Positions 39,771 to 46,600 of a stretch of 64,000 nt of DNA are shown here, piece after piece. This DNA comes from Coralloluteibacterium thermophilum (GTDB lineage: Bacteria > Pseudomonadota > Gammaproteobacteria > Xanthomonadales > Xanthomonadaceae), in NCBI RefSeq assembly GCF_042654365.1, contig NZ_JBHSGG010000014.1, positions 1 through 64,000 on the forward strand, read 5' to 3'. Each line of letters begins with the position of its first letter. Position 1 is the first letter of the stretch. A program made the position numbers and the translations under genes. The notes below the pieces were generated by a model. It was not told where the DNA came from, did no database searches, and saw only the letters and a program-made list of their open reading frames with translations.

Positions 39771-40805
39771 TCACGCGGACCAGCCGCTCAGCGCGATCTT
39801 GCCGATGGCGGTGCCCGACTCCAGCCGCCGGTGCGCCTCGCGCAGGTTGGCGGCGTCGATCGGCGTCAGCCGGGTCTTCAGCGTGTGGCGTAGGCTGCCG
39901 TCGTCGATCCAGCCCGCGACCTCCGCGAGGATGCGGCCCTGCTCGGCCATGTCCGGCGTCCGGAAGCGCGCCCGGGTGAACATGAACTCCCAGACGTGGC
40001 CGATGCTCTTGGCCTTGGCGAGGGCGGTGGCGAGAGGCCGGGTGTTGTCGACGATGGTGACGATGCGGCCCTGCGGGCGCACGAGGTCGACCATCTGCTC
40101 CCAATAGGGGTCGGTGTCGGCGAAGTCGGCGATCCAATCGACGTACTGCAGCCCGAGCGCCTCGATCTGCGGACGCAGCGGCTGGCGGTGGTCGACGACG
40201 TGGTCGGCGCCGAGCTCCTTCACCCACGCCGTCGTCTCCGGACGGCTCGCGGTGGCGATGACCGTGAGGCCCGCGCGCCTGGCGAACTGGATGCCGAGCG
40301 ATCCCACGCCGCCGGCGCCGCCGATGACGAGCAGGGTCTGCCCGGCGTGTCCGCCGCCGAGGTCGAGCTGCAGGCGCTCGAACAGCGCCTCGTAGGCCGT
40401 GAGTGCGGTCAGCGGCAGGGCGGCGGCCTCCGCGAAGTCGAGCGAGGCCGGCTTGCGCGCGGCGATGCGGGCATCCACCCGTGCGTACTGGCTGTTGCCG
40501 CCGGGGCGGGTGATGTCGCCCGCGTAGTAGACCGCATCGCCGACCGCGAATCCCTCGACCTCGGTGCCGGTGGCGACCACCACGCCCGCCACGTCCCAGC
40601 CCAGGACCCGCGGCGTCGCCTCCACGTCCGGCTTGGGTGCGCGGACCTTGGCGTCCACCGGGTTGACTGCGACGGCTTCGACCCGGACCAGCAGGTCGTT
40701 GGGCTCCGGCTGCGGCACCGGCAGCTCGACGTCTTCGAGCGAGGCGGGGTCGTCGATGGGCAGGTAGCGGGTGAGGCCGACGGCCTTCATCGTGGCGGGA
40801 AGCAT
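39771..40805 (-). CDS. Zinc-type alcohol dehydrogenase/quinone-oxidoreductase family protein
   Basis: This 344-residue member of the medium-chain dehydrogenase superfamily has an N-terminal catalytic domain (VNPVDAKVRAP; GWDVAGVVVATGTEVEGF) and an NADPH-binding fold with VIGGAGGVGSLGIQFARR near residue 155. The cysteine ligands of structural zinc found in true alcohol dehydrogenases are absent, which places it with quinone/enone reductases. The start MLPATMKAVG at 40805 has AGGAG 8-9 bp upstream. It is divergent from a LysR gene, with a 96-bp gap, the standard layout for a LysR-regulated reductase induced by electrophiles. Confidence 0.88.
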   Translation of the reverse strand: MLPATMKAVGLTRYLPIDDPASLEDVELPVPQPEPNDLLVRVEAVAVNPVDAKVRAPKPDVEATPRVLGWDVAGVVVATGTEVEGFAVGDAVYYAGDITRPGGNSQYARVDARIAARKPASLDFAEAAALPLTALTAYEALFERLQLDLGGGHAGQTLLVIGGAGGVGSLGIQFARRAGLTVIATASRPETTAWVKELGADHVVDHRQPLRPQIEALGLQYVDWIADFADTDPYWEQMVDLVRPQGRIVTIVDNTRPLATALAKAKSIGHVWEFMFTRARFRTPDMAEQGRILAEVAGWIDDGSLRHTLKTRLTPIDAANLREAHRRLESGTAIGKIALSGWSA

Positions 40806-40901
40806 GGCGCTCTCCTGAGTTGGCGGAGGGACACTGTAGGTCCCGCGTCCTGTGTTGATAATGGCGTCCCAAGCGCGAAGACCATCAACCAGGATTTGAA
40901 A

Positions 40902-41849
40902 ATGCCAGTGCTCGACGAGATCGAACTCTTCGTCCGCGCCGCGGAAGCGGGCAGCCTCTCGCGCGGCGGTCGCCTGCTCGGGGTGGCGCCCGCCGCGGCC
41001 AGCGCCGCCCTCAAGCGGCTCGAAGCGCGGCTCGGGGTGCGCCTCATGGTGCGTTCCACCCGCAGCCTGCGGCTGACGCCGGAGGGCGAGACCTATCTCG
41101 CCCATTGCCGGCAGGCGCTCGATGCGCTCGCGGCGGGACGCGCGGCGCTCGCCGCGGGGGAGGGCGTGCGTGGCGAGCTGCGCATCTCCGCGCCCTCCGA
41201 CCTGGGCCGGCACCTGCTGCGCGGCTGGCTGGACGCCTTCCAGCGTCGCCACCCGGGCGCCCGCGTCGTGCTGACGCTCTCCGACGCCCTGTCCGACCTC
41301 CTGCGCGAGCCCATCGACATCGCGGTGCGTCTGGGCGAACTGCCGGACTCGGGCCTGGTGGCGCTTCGCCTGCCGCTGTTGAATCCGCGGGTGCTCTGCG
41401 CCGCGCCGGCGTACCTCGCCCGGCACGGCGCACCCGACACGCCGCAGGCGCTGCGCGGGCACAACTGCCTGCGCTACCGGCTGGACGGGCGCAGCTACGG
41501 ACGCTGGCGTTTCCGGCGCGGCGACGAGGTGGTGGACGTCGAGGTCGAAGGCGACCGCCAGGGCAACGACGGCGCCCTGGTGCGCGCGTGGGCCGTGGAC
41601 GGGTTCGGCATCGCCTACAAGTCGCGGCTCGACGTGCTCGACGATCTCGCGGCCGGACGCCTGGTCGCGCTGCTGCCGGACTGGCAGGGCGAGTCGGCCC
41701 CGGTGAGCCTCCTGCTCCCGCACCGGCGCCACCTCTCGCCGGCGGTGCGCGCGCTGGCCGACTTCCTGCACGCCTGCGCGCGGCGCATGGAGGCCGGCGA
41801 GGGCGTTCCGGACGCGTCGCGCGGGGCGGGCGCCGTCGGCGAGCTATGA
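40902..41849 (+). CDS. LysR-family regulator, divergent from the reductase gene
   Basis: This 315-residue protein has an N-terminal winged helix-turn-helix (residues 1-60; SLSRGGRLLGVAPAAASAALKRLEARLGVRL) and a C-terminal substrate-binding-like effector domain. The ATG at 40902 has AGGA 9 bp before it. The 96-bp intergenic region to the dehydrogenase should hold its operator; I see the AT-richer stretch 40838-40865 but no clean T-N11-A dyad. Control of the divergent dehydrogenase is inferred from position. The inducer is unknown. Confidence 0.92.
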   Translation: MPVLDEIELFVRAAEAGSLSRGGRLLGVAPAAASAALKRLEARLGVRLMVRSTRSLRLTPEGETYLAHCRQALDALAAGRAALAAGEGVRGELRISAPSDLGRHLLRGWLDAFQRRHPGARVVLTLSDALSDLLREPIDIAVRLGELPDSGLVALRLPLLNPRVLCAAPAYLARHGAPDTPQALRGHNCLRYRLDGRSYGRWRFRRGDEVVDVEVEGDRQGNDGALVRAWAVDGFGIAYKSRLDVLDDLAAGRLVALLPDWQGESAPVSLLLPHRRHLSPAVRALADFLHACARRMEAGEGVPDASRGAGAVGEL

Positions 41850-41872
41850 TCGCGCCGAGTCGAGGAGACCTC

Positions 41873-42364
41873 ATGGACACCATCTACGGGTTCACCGCGC
41901 GCGGGATCGACGGCAACGACATCGCGCTGGAGACCTTCCGCGGGCAGGTGCTGCTGCTGGTCAACGTCGCGTCGGAGTGCGGCTTCACGCCGCAGTACGA
42001 GGGGCTGCAGGCCCTGCACCGCACCTACCGCGACCAGGGCTTCGCCGTGCTGGGCTTTCCCTGCGACCAGTTCGGGCACCAGGAGCCGGGGAGCGATGCC
42101 GAGATCGCGGCCTTCTGCACCACGCGCTTCGACGTGGACTTCCCGCTGTTCTCCAAGATCGAGGTGAACGGCCCCGGAGCGCATCCGCTGTGGACCTGGC
42201 TGAAGCAGGAGCGGCCGGGCGTCCTGGGGACCGAGGCGATCAAGTGGAACTTCACCAAGTTCCTGGTGGGCCGGGACGGGCGGGTGCGCCGCCGCTATGC
42301 GCCGACGGTGAAGCCGGCCGAGCTCAGCGCCGACGTCGAGGCCGCGCTCGCCGAGGCGGGATAG
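41873..42364 (+). CDS. Glutathione peroxidase-like thiol peroxidase
   Basis: This 163-residue peroxidase of the GPx/BtuE type reduces H2O2 and organic peroxides. The catalytic residue is Cys36 in ASECGFTPQY (Cys, not selenocysteine). The tetrad partners are Gln in GFPCDQFGHQEPG and Trp-Asn in KWNFTKFLV. The second cysteine in GFPCDQ is usual for thioredoxin-dependent forms. The ATG at 41873 has GAGGAG 5-8 bp before it; an ATG nine codons earlier lacks a site. It lies 23 bp after the LysR gene and may share its transcript. Confidence 0.95.
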   Translation: MDTIYGFTARGIDGNDIALETFRGQVLLLVNVASECGFTPQYEGLQALHRTYRDQGFAVLGFPCDQFGHQEPGSDAEIAAFCTTRFDVDFPLFSKIEVNGPGAHPLWTWLKQERPGVLGTEAIKWNFTKFLVGRDGRVRRRYAPTVKPAELSADVEAALAEAG

Positions 42365-42489
42365 GGGGGGGCACCCCGGCCTGCGCCGTCGCGGCCGCAT
42401 CCGGCGCCGCCGGCCGCCTCGCAGGGCGGAAGGGCGCGATGCGCCCCGAGCCCACGGCGCCTGCATCCGCCGCCTGCGATGCTGTGCGC

Positions 42490-43053
42490 ATGAAGGACCT
42501 ACCGTCCCCACCCGCCGACACCATCTGGACGGTTGGCCATTCCGTGCTCGCCATCGAGGCGTTCGTCGCGCTGCTGCAGGGCGCGGGCATCGTGCGGCTG
42601 GCGGACGTGCGGCGGTATCCCGGGTCGCGCCGCCATCCGCAGTTCGGCGCCGACGCGTTGGCGCAGGCGCTCGCCGCCGCCGGCATCGAGTACCTGCCCA
42701 TGCCCGCCCTCGGCGGCCGCCGACCGCCGCGGCCGGACTCGCCGAACACCGCGTGGCGCAACGCGGGCTTCCGCGGCTATGCCGACTACATGCAGACGCC
42801 CGCCTACGCGTCGGCGCGCGACGCGCTGCTCGCCGCAGCCGTCCGACCCACCGCGATCATGTGCGCCGAGACGCTCTGGTGGCAGTGCCATCGTGGACTC
42901 ATCGCGGACGACCTGAAGCTGCGCGGCATCCGCGTGCTGCACCTGCGGCCCGGCGCCGCGGCCAGCGAACACCCGTGGACCGCCGCGGCGCGGGTCGTCG
43001 ATGGCGCGCTCTCCTACGCGGCGCCCGAACCGGTGCAGCGCGGGCTCTTCTGA
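42490..43053 (+). CDS. DUF488 family protein
   Basis: This 187-residue protein has the DUF488 pattern: IWTVGHSVLAIEAFVALLQGAGI near the N-terminus, then LADVRRYPGSRRHPQF, and a MCAETLWWQCHRGLIADDL segment with conserved Cys and His. The domain is common in bacteria, often near DNA-repair or redox genes, but its biochemical role is not established. The ATG at 42490 follows a weak extended -10-like element (GATGCT, 42478-42483) by 6 nt and has no Shine-Dalgarno site. An earlier in-frame ATG at 42439 would add 17 residues without family similarity. Confidence 0.85.
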   Translation: MKDLPSPPADTIWTVGHSVLAIEAFVALLQGAGIVRLADVRRYPGSRRHPQFGADALAQALAAAGIEYLPMPALGGRRPPRPDSPNTAWRNAGFRGYADYMQTPAYASARDALLAAAVRPTAIMCAETLWWQCHRGLIADDLKLRGIRVLHLRPGAAASEHPWTAAARVVDGALSYAAPEPVQRGLF

Positions 43054-43200
43054 GCGCGCAGGTGAACCGCCGGGAAATCCTGCCCGCACCGCCGCTGAAG
43101 CGCAGCGCGGGCGGCGCGCGCGATTGCCTGCGGGTTCATCGCGCCGGCCGCATCGTGGCGGCCGTTTCCCACTGTCCCGTCCAGGCGCAGGAGCCCCTTC

Positions 43201-43659
43201 GTGAAGCGCACCGCAGCCTCCGTTCTCGCCCTCGTCGCGGCGACGGCCTGCTCGCCGGCCGCGCAGGCCCAGGCCCACGGCTGCCGGGACTGCGGGACGG
43301 TGACCGAGGTGGCGCGCAGCTACGACACGCAGCGCGAGGGGCGTGGCGTCCGGGGCGCTGCCGGCCTGTTCGGGGCGCTGCTCGGCAGCCTTGCCGACGG
43401 TGGCCACGGCATCGCCGGGCCGGGTGTCGTGCCGGTCGGCACCGCCGTGCGTGGCGCGCAGGTGCGAGAACCCCGGCCGCGGGATGCCTACCACGTGACC
43501 GTGCGCATGGACGACGGGCGCTACGCGTCGTTCGACCAGGCATCCGGCTACGGTCTGCGGCCCGGCGATCGGGTGGAGGTCCTCGACCGCGAGGCCATGC
43601 CCCTCGATCCGCGCGACGACGGCTACCACGTCGGCTACACGGCCTACGGCACCTACTGA
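43201..43659 (+). CDS. Glycine-zipper envelope protein
   Basis: This 152-residue exported protein starts with GTG at 43201 and has a signal peptide (residues 4-24). The mature part opens with CRDCGTVTEV, followed by a Gly/Ala-rich segment (GVRGAAGLFGALLGSLADGGHG) and a C-terminal beta region with VRMDDGRYASF and GDRVEVLD. It is a paralogue of the lipoprotein at 58431-58901: both share CxDCG, a glycine-rich middle and VRMDDGR. The glycine segment here is shorter and less regular. Such proteins sit in or under the outer membrane; a structural role like that of SlyB is possible but not shown. Confidence 0.8.
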   Translation: MKRTAASVLALVAATACSPAAQAQAHGCRDCGTVTEVARSYDTQREGRGVRGAAGLFGALLGSLADGGHGIAGPGVVPVGTAVRGAQVREPRPRDAYHVTVRMDDGRYASFDQASGYGLRPGDRVEVLDREAMPLDPRDDGYHVGYTAYGTY

Positions 43660-43696
43660 GCGACCCTGGGCCTCGTCCCGAGCATCGGGCTCATCC

Positions 43697-44146
43697 ATGA
43701 GCGACTGGCAGCGCAACCTGATCGACGACCCGGAGGGCATCGAGGCCCTCCTGGCGGACACCCACCGCATCGCGGTGCTGGGCATCAAGACCGAGGCGCA
43801 GATCGGCCAGCCCGCCTTCGAGGTGCCGGCCTACATGGCCCGGCACGGCTACGAGATCGTGCCGGTACCGGTCTACTACCCCGAGGTCGAACGCATCCTC
43901 GGCCAGCGGGTGTACCGCCGGCTCGCGGACATCCCCGGACGGGTGGACATGGTCGACGTGTTCCGCCGGCCGAAGGACATCCCGCCGCACCTCGACGACA
44001 TCCTCGCGGCGCGCCCCGCGTCGGTGTGGTTCCAGTCGGGCATCCGCCACGACGCGGCCGCGGAGACCCTGGCCCGCGCCGGCATCCGCGTGGTGCAGGA
44101 CCGCTGCCTGCTCGTCGAGCATCGGCGCCTCCGGCCCGGTCTCTGA
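43697..44146 (+). CDS. CoA-binding protein (YccU-like)
   Basis: This 149-residue protein is a single Rossmann-type CoA-binding domain, as in the N-terminal domain of succinyl-CoA synthetase alpha. The core is IAVLGIKTEAQIGQPAFEVPAYMARHGYEIVPVPVYYPEV, and VVQDRCLLVEH is the conserved end. E. coli YccU has the same length. The cellular role is not established. The ATG at 43697 follows the glycine-zipper gene by 37 bp; the gene converges with the extensin-like gene with a 21-bp gap. Confidence 0.9.
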   Translation: MSDWQRNLIDDPEGIEALLADTHRIAVLGIKTEAQIGQPAFEVPAYMARHGYEIVPVPVYYPEVERILGQRVYRRLADIPGRVDMVDVFRRPKDIPPHLDDILAARPASVWFQSGIRHDAAAETLARAGIRVVQDRCLLVEHRRLRPGL

Positions 44147-44167
44147 CCGCCCGGTGCGAGGCCGCCG

Positions 44168-44860
44168 TCAGCGGCAGATGCGGTAGGGGCCCCGGTCGAA
44201 GTGGAAGTGGTCGTGGTGCGCCGCGTTGTAGTCCGGCGACAGCACGCCGTTGAAGAGCCCGCAGGCGCCGTCGCGCAGCTCGCGGAGGAAGGCGGCGTCG
44301 GTCCCGTCGCCGTCCCAGTCGCGGGCGACGGTGATGCGGCGCCCGTTCTCCAGGCGCAGGCCTGCGAGGTCGAAGGCGTTCGCGCGCGCGTGCTCGCTGC
44401 GGCGTCCGCTCGCACGCCCGTAGACGTTGCGGCAGGCGTAGGAGCCGAAGTGCTCCAGCGCCGTCACCGGCGCGTCGTAGTGGCGCCGTGCCGCCGGCTG
44501 CAGGACGTGGCGCTCCCACAGCGCCAGCGAGACCGCCACCGGGCACTGCAGGCTGAAGGCATCGCCGACCGCGGGCTCGGAGCCGGCGCCGATGCGCACG
44601 GCGTTGCGCCAGCCGCAGCCGTCCTGGCCCTCGCGGTCGGCGATGGGCGTGGCGGCCAGCCCCGATTGCGCCAGGACCTGCGCGCAGGCGTCGGGGTCCT
44701 CCGCCAGCCTTCGGATCTTGAAGCCGGTCAGGATGTTGGGCGGGTCGTCCAGCGCGAGCGGCGCGTAGGGGTGGTAGCGGTCGGGGATCGCGATCCAGCC
44801 CCGCTGCAGCGCGAGCCAGGCCAGCGCGACGAGCAGGACGAGCAGCAGGAGGGCGCGCAT
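44168..44860 (-). CDS. Extensin-like domain protein, possible peptidoglycan peptidase
   Basis: This 230-residue protein has an N-terminal signal anchor (residues 3-20) and an extensin-like C domain. Four or more cysteines (CGW, CPV, YACRNVY, DGACGLFNG) probably form disulfides. The SEHARANAFDLAG and HHDHFHFD motifs place a His-Asp-His set as in D,D-peptidases of the VanY/MepA kind. Bacterial members of this family are thought to act on the cell wall, which is inference here. The gene begins at the base just before the stop codon of the DUF456 gene, so the two abut with no gap and are probably cotranscribed. Confidence 0.85.
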   Translation of the reverse strand: MRALLLLVLLVALAWLALQRGWIAIPDRYHPYAPLALDDPPNILTGFKIRRLAEDPDACAQVLAQSGLAATPIADREGQDGCGWRNAVRIGAGSEPAVGDAFSLQCPVAVSLALWERHVLQPAARRHYDAPVTALEHFGSYACRNVYGRASGRRSEHARANAFDLAGLRLENGRRITVARDWDGDGTDAAFLRELRDGACGLFNGVLSPDYNAAHHDHFHFDRGPYRICR

Positions 44861-45346
44861 TCAGAAGACGAGGGCGAACACGAAGATCCCGAGCATGACG
44901 AAGGCGATCGCGATCTTGGCCACTGCCCCGATCGCCATGCCGAACCAGGTCGCCATGCCCACCTGCGAGGCCGTGCCGAGCCGCCGCCCGTGCAGGAATT
45001 CGCCGGCGACGGCGCCGACGAACGGCCCGAGGATGAGGCCGGGCAGGCCGAAGAACAGCCCGACCAGGGTGCCCACCGCGCCGCCCCACAGGGCCAGCCG
45101 GCTCGCGCCGTAGCGCTGCGCGCCCAGCAGCCCCGCGACGAAGTCCAGCAGGAAGGCGAGCGCGGCGAGCAGCCCGAGGACCACCAGCGCGACCGGTCCG
45201 ACGCGGGTGAAGTCCTCGGCCCAGGCGCCGACCAGCATGCCCACGAACATCAGCGGCGTGCCCGGCAGCACGGGCAGGATCAGGCCGGCGATCCCCAGGA
45301 GGATCAGCAGGCCCGACAGCAGGTAGAGGAGGAGGGTGGCGTCGAT
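44861..45346 (-). CDS. DUF456 membrane protein with probable AUC start
   Basis: A 161-residue inner-membrane protein with four or five hydrophobic helices has the DUF456 pattern, GIAGLILPVLPGTPLMFVGMLVGAWAEDF and GLFFGLPGLILGPFVGAVAGE. Family members start about ten residues before the first helix, but this frame has no ATG, GTG or TTG there. It has ATC at 45346, preceded by GGAG and 8 nt, exactly as in yfgM. The only conventional start is a GTG at 45457, which adds 37 low-complexity residues, has no Shine-Dalgarno site and runs into the region upstream of the divergent ferritin-like gene. I prefer the AUC start. The function of DUF456 is unknown. Confidence 0.8.
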   Translation of the reverse strand: MDATLLLYLLSGLLILLGIAGLILPVLPGTPLMFVGMLVGAWAEDFTRVGPVALVVLGLLAALAFLLDFVAGLLGAQRYGASRLALWGGAVGTLVGLFFGLPGLILGPFVGAVAGEFLHGRRLGTASQVGMATWFGMAIGAVAKIAIAFVMLGIFVFALVF

Positions 45347-45354
45347 GGCGGAAG

Positions 45355-45358
45355 CTCC
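45355..45358 (-). promoter_or_regulatory. Shine-Dalgarno GGAG that fixes an AUC start for the DUF456 gene
   Basis: On the minus strand GGAG is followed by 8 nt and ATC at 45346. The spacing is identical to that in front of yfgM and optimal for initiation. It is the main sequence evidence for the non-standard start. Confidence 0.5.
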
Positions 45359-45480
45359 GGGCTGGGCGTGCGCACGATGCGCGAACGGCGGTGGCGGGGA
45401 CGTGGAGCGGAGGAGGAACACGGCGTCTTGGCGCCCGGCCTGCCAGGCTGGCGCCACATCCAGAAAAAAGGAGCATGCCC

Positions 45481-45918
45481 ATGAACGACCGGACCGCCAC
45501 GCTCAACGAGCTCATCGACGTCCTCGAGGACAGCCGCGACTTCTACCGCGACGCCGCGCAGGAGGCCAAGCACGCCCAGTACCGGCAGCTGTTCGAGCGC
45601 TTCGCGCAGACCAAGGCGAGCATCGCGGCCGACCTCAAGACCAAGGTCGCCGCGCGCGGCGGCGAACCGTCGGACGGCAGCGTCTCGGGTGGCCTGCGCA
45701 AGGCGTGGAGCGAGCTGCGGGTGAAGCTCAGCGGCGATTCCGATGCCGAGTACATCGCCCAGCTCGAGGCCTTCGAGGACCGGATCGTCCATGCCTTCCG
45801 CGACGCGGTGAACGACAGCGACGATGCCGAGGTGCGCGCCATCGCGCAGCGCTACCAGCCGCAGGTGGAGCAGGACCATGCGCAGATGCGCGACCTCAAG
45901 CACTCGCTCGGCAAGTAG
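45481..45918 (+). CDS. Ferritin-like PA2169/DUF2383 family protein
   Basis: This 145-residue, mostly helical protein has a four-helix DUF2383 core. Helices start NELIDVLEDSRDFYRDAAQEA and LFERFAQTKASIAADLKTKV, with Glu and His placed as in a ferritin-like bundle (QDHAQMRDLKH at the C-terminus). Related PA2169-type proteins are associated with stress and iron but their role is not clear. Two ATGs are possible, 45475 and 45481; AAGGAG is 7 nt before the second, so I use 45481. It is divergent from the DUF456 gene and followed by a hairpin. Confidence 0.85.
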   Translation: MNDRTATLNELIDVLEDSRDFYRDAAQEAKHAQYRQLFERFAQTKASIAADLKTKVAARGGEPSDGSVSGGLRKAWSELRVKLSGDSDAEYIAQLEAFEDRIVHAFRDAVNDSDDAEVRAIAQRYQPQVEQDHAQMRDLKHSLGK

Positions 45919-46230
45919 GGTCTCCCGTGGTACGACGGGCGGCGCAAGGGCCGTCCGTCGTGTTGCACGACCGTTCGACCGCCAGGAAGTGCCGTTCGTC
46001 AGGTTTGCGCGTCTCCGGGCGCCCCATACTCGCTTTTCCCTGAACATGAGGTTAGCATCGCGCGCGCTGTGTTTGCCGGCGTCACTGTGGACCGTGGCCC
46101 GAAGCGGTAGCTCCAAGGAATCCGCCTCGTTGCATCCGTGCCCCGGCACGAACGCTCCTTGCGACCAGCACGATGACGGCCACTACGGCGTCAGAAATCC
46201 ACCCATCGATGTAGTTGTAGGAGTCATGCA
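45919..46230 (+). other. Non-coding region and probable long leader of the cold-shock gene
   Basis: There are 312 bp without a gene. After the hairpin at 45932-45961 the composition becomes clearly AT-richer (46020-46230), unlike the rest of the window. Cold-shock genes often have a leader of 100-160 nt that folds differently at low temperature. The AT-rich stretch could hold both the promoter and such a leader. I cannot pick out a reliable -10/-35 pair or a cold box by eye. Confidence 0.4.
45932..45961 (+). terminator. Hairpin after the ferritin-like gene
   Basis: A 12-bp stem (45932-45943 with 45950-45961, one G-U pair) and a 6-nt loop lie 13 bp after the stop. T-rich sequence is limited to GTTG, so termination may be partial. 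Confidence 0.5.
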
Positions 46231-46440
46231 ATGTCGGATCGTGAAACTGGCACCGTGAAGTGGTTCAACGACGCCAAGGGCTTCGGCTTCGTCAGCCGCG
46301 AGAGCGGCGAGGACGTCTTTGTCCACTTCCGCGCCATCCAGGGCACCGGCTTCAAGTCGCTCAAGGAAGGCCAGAAGGTGAGCTTCAAGGTGGTGCAGGG
46401 CCAGAAGGGCCTGCAGGCGGACGAAGTCCAGCCGCTCTGA
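46231..46440 (+). CDS. Cold-shock family nucleic-acid-binding protein
   Basis: This 69-residue single-domain OB-fold protein has both RNA-binding motifs, KGFGFVS (RNP1) and DVFVHF (RNP2), plus the starting TGTVKWFNDAKGFGF pattern. It binds single-stranded RNA or DNA and acts as an RNA chaperone. Which of the several CspA paralogues it matches cannot be settled. It is a single-gene unit bounded upstream by a long non-coding region and downstream by the strongest terminator in this part of the window. Confidence 0.96.
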   Translation: MSDRETGTVKWFNDAKGFGFVSRESGEDVFVHFRAIQGTGFKSLKEGQKVSFKVVQGQKGLQADEVQPL

Positions 46441-46462
46441 TCGCCCGCATCGTGCGGACATG

Positions 46463-46494
46463 AAAAACCCCCGGAGCGATCCGGGGGTTTTTTC
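46463..46494 (+). terminator. Strong intrinsic terminator of the cold-shock gene
   Basis: A 9-bp stem (46466-46474 with 46481-46489) with a 6-nt loop is preceded by As and followed by a run of Ts, 23 bp after the stop codon. Confidence 0.9.
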
Positions 46495-46600
46495 TTGCCT
46501 TCGCGACGGCCGCTGCAGCGCGGCCCGGGTCGCCCGGACGGGAAGCCTCTCCGCCGCTACGGACGGCCCGCGGCGATGCGCTCGCCGCGGGCCGTCTGCG

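Noticed and set aside
45347..45457. GTG 45457 as the start of the DUF456 gene
   Set aside because: It adds 37 low-complexity residues, lacks a Shine-Dalgarno site and intrudes on the divergent promoter region; family length fits the ATC at 45346.
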